From an uncultured Saprospiraceae bacterium (lineage in GTDB: Bacteria > Bacteroidota > Bacteroidia > Chitinophagales > Saprospiraceae): DNA of 14,172 nt. The notes below the pieces were generated by a model that worked only from the letters and a program-made list of their open reading frames with translations, made no database searches and was not told the origin of the DNA. Numbering within the stretch: position 1 is the stretch's first letter; every line of letters begins with the position of its first letter. Made by a program: the position numbers and the translations under genes. The stretch spans positions 1 to 14,172 of the forward strand of contig CALHBW010000465.1 of the NCBI GenBank assembly GCA_937930625.1, written 5' to 3'. Of the stretch, positions 1-5,592 are shown one piece after another.

Positions 1-1
1 T

Positions 2-475
2 GGTATTTTATTTCAAATAACAATTATTACAATATTTGTTTCTACATTACTCGGAATATTGAATATTCAAAATGCCTTATTGATTGCATTTTTTGCGGCA
101 GTCATCAATGTGATTCCGTATATTGGTCCTACGATTGGGGCGATTTTTGGGATTTTCATTGCCGTCTCGTCTAATTTGGACGCAGATTTTGCGACCATGA
201 TTGTACCGATGGTGACGAAGGTGGTTATCGTATTCGCATTGATGCAAGCATTGGATAATTTCATCTTACAACCTTTCATTTTTTCCAATAGCGTGATGGC
301 GCATCCACTCGAAATTTTCATCGTTATCATGGTCGGCGCGAAACTCGGCGGCATACTCGGTATGGTCTTGGCAATTCCGGTTTATACCATTCTGCGGGTT
401 ATCGGCAGCGTATTTTTGAGTGAGTTCAAAATTGTACAAAAACTAACGGAAGGTATTGATGAGTTGTCGAGTTGA
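2..475 (+). CDS. AI-2E/PerM-family transporter, C-terminal part (5' end outside window)
   Basis: The frame is open from base 2, so the gene starts before the window and about 157 C-terminal residues are visible. The translation is strongly hydrophobic with several membrane segments. It carries the family's signature patches: a PYIGPTIGAIFG stretch, a hydrophobic segment followed by QALDNFILQPFIFS, then GAKLGGILGMVLAIPVYTILRVI near the end. These match the AI-2E transporter (formerly UPF0118/PerM) family of inner-membrane proteins. Substrates in the family vary (AI-2 export, Na+/H+ exchange and others), so the substrate cannot be read here. The last codons (ELSS and stop) are made of the gagttgtc-type 8-bp units of the downstream inverted array, so the stop codon is supplied by the repeat. 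The next gene is in the same direction 90 bp downstream. Confidence 0.88.
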   Translation, partial: GILFQITIITIFVSTLLGILNIQNALLIAFFAAVINVIPYIGPTIGAIFGIFIAVSSNLDADFATMIVPMVTKVVIVFALMQALDNFILQPFIFSNSVMAHPLEIFIVIMVGAKLGGILGMVLAIPVYTILRVIGSVFLSEFKIVQKLTEGIDELSS

Positions 476-565
476 GGAGTTGTTGAGTTGACGAAACAAA
501 CGATAACTCGTCAATTCGTCAACTCAACAATTCGTCAACTCGACAACTCAACAACTCGTCAACTC
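461..565. repeat. Inverted pair of 8-bp-unit arrays between two codirectional genes
   Basis: The left array has four exact-period units at 461-492 (gagttgtc, gagttgag, gagttgtt, gagttgac). The right array has seven and a half units at 505-565 (aactcgtc, aattcgtc, aactcaac, aattcgtc, aactcgac, aactcaac, aactcgtc, aactc). The reverse complement of 461-494 matches 516-549 almost completely, giving a stem of about 34 bp. The left array contains the stop codon of the upstream membrane-protein gene, and the right array ends on the base before the ATG at 566. A transcript through it would fold strongly. A terminator or 3'-end element is the likeliest role, but this is inferred; there is no clear U-tract. 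Confidence 0.85.
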
Positions 566-1297
566 ATGACACGAACAAGTATTACAATCAAGGGTCAGGA
601 AATTCCGGTAAAAATCTATCGGGAACGGCGGCGCGATGTGCGTTTTTCATTCACACGGACGGGCGGGTACTTGCGTATGCCCGCACAAATTTCGGAGAAA
701 GAAGCGAAGCTACAACAAGCCAAATTTGAAACATGGCTACGCGAAGTAGCCACCAAGAAACCGGAATTGATAGAGCAATTTCGAGGACGCGTGTATGAGG
801 ATGGCAGTACATTGACCGTAGGTAAAAAAACATATACGATTCGTTTCTCAGAAAAAGAAAATGCGAAATACCATACTGCGAAAATAGAGGACGATACAAT
901 TCAAATTATCATTAGCACGAAAGATAAAGGACATCATTTGCAGAAAAGCATCCGCCAACTCATCAGTCGATGTGTGGGCAATGACCGACTGCCTGAAATG
1001 ACCGAACGCGTCGGGTTTTGGAACGACCGTCATTTTAATAAACCCATCAAAAATGTACGTTTTAAATTGAATCAATCCAATTGGGGAAGCTGCTCTACGC
1101 GCGGAAATATTAATTTTTCGACGCGCCTACTTTTCGCGCCCGATGAGGTGATTGACTACGTGATTGTACACGAATTGGCGCATTTGATTGAGGCGAATCA
1201 TTCGGCAGCGTTCTGGAAGGTAGTGAGCGATGTGATGCCCGATTATAAGGAGAAAGAAGCGTGGCTGAAGCAGCATGGGGATGCTTGTAATTTTTGA
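566..1297 (+). CDS. YgjP-type (DUF45/M48-like) zinc metallopeptidase
   Basis: A 243-residue protein of the YgjP/WLM-like metallopeptidase family, with no signal peptide or membrane segment, so probably cytoplasmic. Near the C-terminus is the family core: WGSCSTRGNINFS, then VIVHELAHLIEANHSAAFW. The HExxH residues are about His202, Glu203 and His206, and the likely third zinc ligand is His212 in NHSAAFW. The N-terminal part (ITIKGQEIPVKIYRERRRDVRFSF) is the usual strand-rich YgjP region with many basic residues. The biological substrate is not established for the family. The frame stays open upstream to a TTG at 488, but those extra 26 residues are only translated 8-bp repeat units (RQFVNSTIRQLDNS-like), so the ATG at 566 was chosen. 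No Shine-Dalgarno-like sequence is visible because the repeat array abuts the ATG. Confidence 0.88.
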   Translation: MTRTSITIKGQEIPVKIYRERRRDVRFSFTRTGGYLRMPAQISEKEAKLQQAKFETWLREVATKKPELIEQFRGRVYEDGSTLTVGKKTYTIRFSEKENAKYHTAKIEDDTIQIIISTKDKGHHLQKSIRQLISRCVGNDRLPEMTERVGFWNDRHFNKPIKNVRFKLNQSNWGSCSTRGNINFSTRLLFAPDEVIDYVIVHELAHLIEANHSAAFWKVVSDVMPDYKEKEAWLKQHGDACNF

Positions 1298-1326
1298 CTG
1301 TAGCGTAATGCGTTTCGCTTGCGTCC

Positions 1327-1405
1327 GTAGAACGATGCTTCCAGCTCGTTTCTGCGTTAGTTTAGCTTTCTATACGCGAGGAACGAGCTGGAAGCGTCGT
1401 TCTAC
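1327..1405. terminator. Long inverted repeat between convergent genes, probable bidirectional terminator
   Basis: Arm 1327-1351 and arm 1381-1405 are inverted copies matching at 23 of 25 positions (core ccagctcg and cgagctgg), with a 29-base spacer. The right arm ends one base from the stop codon of the OmpA-family gene (1407), and the left arm begins 30 bases after the stop of the metallopeptidase. A very stable stem placed exactly between two converging genes suggests termination in both directions. There is no clean T-run on either side, so the mechanism is inferred. Unlike most other gaps here, the arms are unique sequence rather than short-unit arrays. Confidence 0.65.
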
Positions 1406-1406
1406 G

Positions 1407-2963
1407 TTAATTATTTCCATCATCACTATCATAAAAATTATCGTCGAAATATTCCTCTCCGTGCAATTTATCCATGTATTCTTCATTGTCTAATTCCTTT
1501 ACGGGGCAGTCAGGACACGGAACGCCGGGAGTAGGAACGGTTGACGGGTTTCCAACGGTTGACGGTTGACTGTTGACGGTGGATGGCGTAGGTGCGTACA
1601 CGGGAGGTTGGTAGGTTTCGTAGGTACGGGATGCTGTGTAGTCTGCATCGTAAATACTACCCGTTACGCGGAATAGGGCGCGACGATTTTGGCGATGTTC
1701 CATTTCCGAACAAGGTACGCCGTCTGCACAGTGATTGATGAGTTGCGACTCACCGTAACCTTTTACAATGAGACGATTTTTCGTGATGCCTTTGCTCACC
1801 AAATAATCCGCCACAGACCGTGCGCGGCGTTCTGATAGATTTTGATTATAACCATAATCGCCCCGCGAATCGCAGTGTACAGCTATCTCTACGGCAAGGT
1901 CGGCATTGCTCTGCATAAATGACGCGACATTATCCAATCGTGTATAGGCATCGGAGCGAATGGCAGATTGATTGACATCGAAATAAGTCAAATTAGCGGA
2001 AATGGGCGTGACATTATTTAAGGATAAATCTGTCGGGTCAATATATTTATTTGTGCTGACGTGTTGGGGTGCTGACGTGCTGATGTATTCAGGTACTGAT
2101 GGCGGCGTGTAAGTGGAGGTAGAAACTGTAGGGGAATCGTAAACAATAGTTGGAGGTGTATATACAGGTGTGTCATACGCAACTGTAGGTGGGGAATAGC
2201 TCGGTGGAGGGGGTGGTGGTGTGCTGACGTAAGGAGTTGAGGTTGTCGTTGAATTTGAATTTGAATTTGAGGTTGAGGTTGAGGTTGAATTTGAAGTTGT
2301 CACGTATTGATAGGCAGCCGTAGTGACGATTGGTTTTTCGGTGGGGGCAGAGACGACTTTGGTGGTGTATGATACATCGGCAATAGTAAAGTCTTCGGCA
2401 TCCGAGACTTTGTAGTCTATACGAATGTCTTTTTCATGTACTTCGTCGGTGGTACAAAAAACGGCGGTATTTTTTCTGTGGTCAGGATGGCTGACAATCA
2501 TTTCATAACAGCAAGCCCCGATAGCCGGTGGCGTAAATGTAAAACTCCCGGCAGCGTTGGTGTAAGCCACACGCATTCCATCGCCACATTCGCTGCCAAA
2601 TTCAATTCGGGCGCGATTGAGCGCGACTCCTGTCGGGCTTTTAATTGTGCCTTTGATATTGAAATTGCGGAAAAAATAGAGTTCTACCCGATTGTCTTCG
2701 GGGCAAACTTCTACTGTTTCGGGCGCGTAGCCGAGTTTGGTAATTTTTACATTGCAGCAATAATCAACGCCCAAATTCAAGGTGGTTTTTCCCGACGAAG
2801 CGGTGTATGCCGTGCGGTCAATACACACAGGTTCTATTTTTACCCCCGATAGGGCTTTTTCCGTATGACTGTCGATGACTTTGAATTCGACAGTTTGTGA
2901 AAATGTATTTTTTGCAGAAAAAATAATAAAAACACACAGGCTTATCCAACGTAGATTTTTCAT
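1407..2963 (-). CDS. OmpA-family peptidoglycan-binding envelope protein with N-terminal regulatory-like Ig folds
   Basis: A 518-residue exported protein. Residues 1-22 form a signal peptide (MKNLRWISLCVFIIFSAKNTFSQ). Residues about 25-98 and 102-185 look like two carboxypeptidase-regulatory-like beta-sandwich modules, each with a YTASSGKT or YTNAAGSFTF type turn. Both carry paired cysteines. Residues about 220-300 are a Ser/Thr/Pro/Tyr-rich low-complexity linker with a proline run. Residues about 325-434 are an OmpA C-terminal domain: LTYFDVNQSAIR, then HCDSRGDYGYNQNLSERRARSVADYL, with Asp365 and Arg380 at the usual peptidoglycan-contact positions. The tail beyond 435 is low complexity and ends in a very acidic stretch (DNEEYMDKLHGEEYFDDNFYD). 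It probably anchors an envelope structure to the cell wall. No beta-barrel is evident. The low-complexity linker and tail are encoded by 6-bp and 7-bp tandem arrays. The ATG is four bases from a 7-bp array. Confidence 0.87.
   Translation of the reverse strand: MKNLRWISLCVFIIFSAKNTFSQTVEFKVIDSHTEKALSGVKIEPVCIDRTAYTASSGKTTLNLGVDYCCNVKITKLGYAPETVEVCPEDNRVELYFFRNFNIKGTIKSPTGVALNRARIEFGSECGDGMRVAYTNAAGSFTFTPPAIGACCYEMIVSHPDHRKNTAVFCTTDEVHEKDIRIDYKVSDAEDFTIADVSYTTKVVSAPTEKPIVTTAAYQYVTTSNSTSTSTSNSNSNSTTTSTPYVSTPPPPPPSYSPPTVAYDTPVYTPPTIVYDSPTVSTSTYTPPSVPEYISTSAPQHVSTNKYIDPTDLSLNNVTPISANLTYFDVNQSAIRSDAYTRLDNVASFMQSNADLAVEIAVHCDSRGDYGYNQNLSERRARSVADYLVSKGITKNRLIVKGYGESQLINHCADGVPCSEMEHRQNRRALFRVTGSIYDADYTASRTYETYQPPVYAPTPSTVNSQPSTVGNPSTVPTPGVPCPDCPVKELDNEEYMDKLHGEEYFDDNFYDSDDGNN
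1537..1580. repeat. 7-bp-unit array inside the OmpA-family coding sequence
   Basis: The word ggttgac and close variants recur four times, with a non-repeat gap after the first copy (1538-1544, then 1557-1563, 1564-1570 and 1571-1577 in register). They encode the Ser-Thr-Val-rich part of the C-terminal tail, about residues 462-476 (PSTV units). The unit length and sequence style are those of the intergenic arrays, so this looks like array material fixed in frame outside the folded OmpA domain. Confidence 0.6.
2239..2298. repeat. 6-bp-unit array inside the OmpA-family coding sequence
   Basis: Ten consecutive in-register hexamers: gaggtt, gtcgtt, three gaattt, three gaggtt, gaattt, gaagtt. Read on the minus strand they give the Ser-Thr and Ser-Asn dipeptide run of the linker (about residues 223-242). 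The same hexamers (gaggtt, gaagtt) occur in reverse complement in the intergenic array at 3526-3561. Confidence 0.8.
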
Positions 2964-2967
2964 AATT

Positions 2968-3002
2968 TAGTCCATAGTTGATAGTCCATAGTCCGTAGTT
3001 GA
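2968..3002. repeat. 7-bp tandem array in the 5' leader of the OmpA-family gene
   Basis: Five perfectly spaced heptamers: tagtcca, tagttga, tagtcca, tagtccg, tagttga. On the minus strand the array ends four bases before the start codon. No inverted partner is visible nearby, so this is a one-armed version of the elements in the other gaps. It leaves no room for a conventional ribosome binding site. Confidence 0.8.
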
Positions 3003-3351
3003 ACGCGAAGTTGATGCGGAAATTAGAACTTGGAATATATGAGTTGGAATTTTATTTGGCATAAGACGTAACAATAATACGAAAATTTGAGGAGAGTTGT
3101 GGGAATGTTGGTGGGAAATTTTTGGTATGTTTAAATTTAGCGGAAAAGTAGTTGATACTTTTTTGAAATACAAAATGTAAATGCGATAGTTATCGGGATG
3201 TAGTACGTGTACAATACATTTGCGTTTTTTTTATTGTTTAAAAAGTTTAAAATAAATAAAATAAAAATGTCTCGCGTTCGCTCGGGGTGCAGTTCGTTTT
3301 TGTACCCATGTCTCATTTAATTTTTATTCAATAATGGGTGGCATTGGGCTT
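3003..3351. other. AT-rich non-coding stretch upstream of the OmpA-family gene
   Basis: No convincing gene was found. The open frames here lack family-like sequence and run through repeat words. On the plus strand, tacatttg at 3215-3222 fits the Bacteroidota -7 consensus TAnnTTTG, but it has no good TTTG -33 partner and no gene downstream on that strand, so it is not called a promoter. The minus-strand promoter for the OmpA-family gene should lie here, but no clear -33/-7 pair was identified. Confidence 0.4.
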
Positions 3352-3449
3352 GAATTTGGGCTAAAACTCGTCTGACATTTTCAAAATCTACCGATGGTAT
3401 AATATTTTCCGACAAAGTTTAAATGTCTGACGAGTTTTAGCCCAAATTC
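3352..3449. repeat. 29-bp-arm inverted repeat with 40-bp spacer
   Basis: Arms 3352-3380 and 3421-3449 are inverted copies matching at 28 of 29 positions (core ggctaaaactcgtc / gacgagttttagcc). The spacer (3381-3420) is AT-rich and has no open frame. The element lies between the terminator of the upstream minus-strand gene and the OmpA-family gene. The arms are not built of tandem units. No target-site duplication was recognised, so a MITE assignment cannot be made from this copy alone. Confidence 0.85.
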
Positions 3450-3464
3450 GGAAATTGTCGGCAC

Positions 3465-3498
3465 AAAAAAATGCCCGACAAACACGTTTGCCGGGCAT
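3465..3498 (-). terminator. Intrinsic terminator of the minus-strand surface-protein transcript
   Basis: Read on the minus strand, atgcccggcaaa pairs with tttgtcgggcat (one G-T wobble) around a cgtg tetraloop, followed directly by a run of seven T. This is a textbook rho-independent terminator. It lies about 315 bp beyond the stop codon at 3814, so the transcript would carry a long 3' untranslated region containing the nested palindromes at 3526-3810. Confidence 0.87.
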
Positions 3499-3578
3499 AT
3501 AAAGAAAGATGGTTTATTATATTTTCAACTTCAAACGCAACTGCAACCTCAACCTCAAAAAAAAGAATAAGAATTTGT

Positions 3579-3762
3579 GGTTCTTTGACAAATTCTGTGA
3601 TAATTGTTTTTCTCGACTATTTATCAATTTTTATTTTCTTTAAAATTGGTAAAAAACAGAGATAACCTACTGATTATAAACCTATAAGGTTTTCAAAACC
3701 TTATAGGTTTCGGGCAGTGACCTCAATTCAAAAGACTTTATCACGGGATTTGTCAAAGAACC
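3579..3762. repeat. Middle layer: 25-bp inverted repeat with GGTTCTTTGACAA ends
   Basis: Arms 3579-3603 and 3738-3762 are inverted copies matching at 23 of 25 positions. Each outer end carries GGTTCTTTGACAA (the right arm in reverse complement). The same 13-mer ends both arms of the middle palindrome at 6750-6891. Confidence 0.85.
3678..3710. repeat. Perfect 16-bp-arm palindrome (inner layer)
   Basis: aaacctataaggtttt and its exact reverse complement are separated by a single c. As RNA it would fold with a slightly opened loop, and as DNA it could extrude. It sits at the centre of the nested element and is followed by no T-run on either strand. Similar CCTATAAGG-type palindromes are, from memory, common in Bacteroidota intergenic DNA; this was not checked. 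Confidence 0.9.
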
Positions 3763-3813
3763 GAATTTGTTAAAGACAAATTAAAATTGATTTTGAGATC
3801 GAAGTTGAGATTT

Positions 3814-5382
3814 TTACGGTGTAACCATTAATTTAGTTCGTTTGATATATTCGCCATTGGTCATCGTGACGATGTGCATACCTGCTGCTAATGACGGCAT
3901 GGGAAAGTTGATAATTTCGCCTTTGCGCGTTGAAAATTGATGACTGATTACCAATTGCCCTGATTCGTTGAATATTTCTATTTGTGAATTGCCATCACTA
4001 ATAGCAACGAGTGAGAGGCTTTCATTATATTGACTTATCGGATTTGGAAATACCTGTACGCCGATAGCATCGCCACCCAAGGAAGCTGATACCACAGGCG
4101 AATATTCTTCTTTACCGCTTGTTTCGATAGCTTTTACACGATAATAATACACTACGTCTTCATTTACATTGGTATCAATGTATTTGTAATCTGTTGAAAC
4201 AGAACTATTACCTTGTCCTTCTATCCATTCGATTCGTTCAAAATTGATGGCATCGGTACTGCGTTCCAATTCAAAACCCATATTATCGGTTTCGGAAGCG
4301 GTCGTCCAGTGAACGTTGATATTATTTCCTTCAACTTCCGCCCAAATACGCTCCAATTCAATGGATAGATTGGGCGATAAACCGACGATTTCGAAGTATG
4401 ATAAATTACTAAGGTTTTGCGCTGCCAGTGTATTATTGCCGCTAAAATTGCTACTACTTCCATCAAGACAATCCGTTGTTAATGTACCGCCTTCGGCAAT
4501 GGCATTATATGGATACGTGCCGTGCTGAGTCAGCAGGTTTGTCCCCGGCATTAGGATTACGTCATAAGTGTAGCCTCCCGTTTGTGAAGGTGTTGTTACC
4601 CAACGTCCGGTTGATATATCAGCGTGGTAATTTGAACCATTACAAGAAGCACTTAGATTAAGTGAGTTATCTTGTTGGTTTTGAAAATAGGTCAATACAT
4701 TGAAATCAGACGGAGTGGTATGAAAACTTAATTCAAAAGATTCGCGTTCGACCATTCCATTGCTAATATCAAAAATATAGGTATTTCCTGCTGCTACTTC
4801 CCGACGAAGTTTGCCTTCGATATAAGTGGATGATGGACTCCCCGACAACTGTAAAGCATTCGGGTCGGGATTGCTGATATAGACTTCATTGGCATACATA
4901 GCACCATCGCCTGCATGACTTGCATCATCAGTACGAAGTACAATATCTGTCATTTGAAGGGTATTGGTCACTTCTAAATCTCCTGTTCGCAACCTGAATA
5001 ATGAACCGATAACGGGGCTGCTTATACTGAGGTTGCCAATGGCATTTGCACCCGTAAAATCACCATAAACAGACTGCCCCTGCGTAGTCGGAATTTGTTG
5101 ATTATTGAAAGAGACTGTACCCAAACCGGTGTCATTATACTGTGCATCGTTTGTCTTATACAAATCTCCTTGCAATTGCACGAAGCCATCATTATTTAGC
5201 TGACCAATAGCACCATCAATGTGCAAATCACCGACAACATACACGCTTGCCCCTTGCTCCACATATAATTGTCCTCCTATAAACAATTCGTGACTCTGCT
5301 GGCTCTGCCCTTTTGTAAGCAGCGCGCAGATAATAGCAGTTGCCAATAAAAGCCTTAGAATATTATTTGAATATTTTGACAT
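3814..5382 (-). CDS. T9SS-exported surface protein with FnIII domain and type A C-terminal sorting domain
   Basis: A 522-residue exported protein. The start at 5382 was chosen because MSKYSNNILRLLLATAIICA gives a normal signal peptide with a short basic n-region; the in-frame ATG at 5415 would add an acidic 11-residue extension. After the signal, about residues 30-320 are Gly/Asn/Ser/Thr-rich with short strand-like repeats (VYVVGDLHIDGAIGQL style), as in Bacteroidota adhesin-like passengers. Residues about 344-435 fit a fibronectin type III fold (INVHWTTASETDNMGFELERS ending VYYYRVKAI). The last 80 residues are a T9SS type A sorting domain: VQVFPNPISQ, IEIFNESGQLV, then AAGMHIVTMTNGEYIKRTKLMV. 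In that family the domain is recognised for outer-membrane passage and is then usually cleaved. The specific ligand is unknown. The gene is downstream of the lectin-like repeat gene in the same direction. Confidence 0.87.
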   Translation of the reverse strand: MSKYSNNILRLLLATAIICALLTKGQSQQSHELFIGGQLYVEQGASVYVVGDLHIDGAIGQLNNDGFVQLQGDLYKTNDAQYNDTGLGTVSFNNQQIPTTQGQSVYGDFTGANAIGNLSISSPVIGSLFRLRTGDLEVTNTLQMTDIVLRTDDASHAGDGAMYANEVYISNPDPNALQLSGSPSSTYIEGKLRREVAAGNTYIFDISNGMVERESFELSFHTTPSDFNVLTYFQNQQDNSLNLSASCNGSNYHADISTGRWVTTPSQTGGYTYDVILMPGTNLLTQHGTYPYNAIAEGGTLTTDCLDGSSSNFSGNNTLAAQNLSNLSYFEIVGLSPNLSIELERIWAEVEGNNINVHWTTASETDNMGFELERSTDAINFERIEWIEGQGNSSVSTDYKYIDTNVNEDVVYYYRVKAIETSGKEEYSPVVSASLGGDAIGVQVFPNPISQYNESLSLVAISDGNSQIEIFNESGQLVISHQFSTRKGEIINFPMPSLAAGMHIVTMTNGEYIKRTKLMVTP

Positions 5383-5427
5383 TATATTCTCGTTATATTG
5401 TTGATTTTCTTCCATGTTATTGTTTTG

Positions 5428-5589
5428 GAGTTTATTGGGTTTATTGAGTTTATCAGTTTATTGGGTTTATTAGTTTATTAAGTATTGAAGTAAATATTTT
5501 TTGTAAAAAATATATTTCTCAATAAACCCAATAAACTAATAAATCTAATAAACTCAATAAACCCAATAACCTAATAAACTCAATAAACT
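5428..5589. repeat. Inverted pair of 8/9-bp-unit arrays between two minus-strand genes
   Basis: The left array at 5428-5479 uses units gagtttatt, gggtttatt, gagtttatc, agtttatt, gggtttatt, agtttatt. The right array at 5521-5589 uses aataaaccc, aataaact, aataaatct, aataaactc, aataaaccc, aataacct, aataaactc, aataaact. Eight- and nine-base units alternate in both arms. The centre holds a small perfect hairpin (atatttttt, gt, aaaaaatat at 5494-5513). The right arm begins three bases beyond the stop codon of the upstream lectin-like gene. The left arm falls in the 5' leader of the T9SS protein gene. Confidence 0.9.
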
Positions 5590-5592
5590 AAA

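Larger units (their letters stand above)
3526..3810. repeat. Outer layer of a nested palindrome: inverted 6-bp-unit arrays
   Basis: The left array at 3526-3561 is exact period 6 (caactt, caaacg, caactg, caacct, caacct, caaaaa). The right array at 3787-3810 is also period 6 (ttgatt, ttgaga, tcgaag, ttgaga). The two are roughly reverse-complementary. The right array ends three bases from the stop codon of the surface-protein gene (3814). Two further palindromes are nested inside. Confidence 0.7.

Noticed and set aside
488..565. N-terminal extension of the metallopeptidase from a TTG
   Set aside because: The 26 residues are only translated 8-bp repeat units, and the family N-terminus begins at the ATG at 566.
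461..565. CRISPR array interpretation of the tandem units here and in other gaps
   Set aside because: Units are 6-9 bp with no spacers, and no cas gene is in the window.
1275..1493. Plus-strand frame across the 3' end of the metallopeptidase gene and the convergent stem
   Set aside because: It overlaps two recognised genes and an inverted repeat, and has no domain-like sequence.
2967..3173. Minus-strand open frame upstream of the OmpA-family gene
   Set aside because: Its end translates the heptamer array, composition is not protein-like, and no domain is seen.
3215..3222. TAnnTTTG promoter element on the plus strand
   Set aside because: There is no -33 partner at correct spacing and no plus-strand gene downstream.
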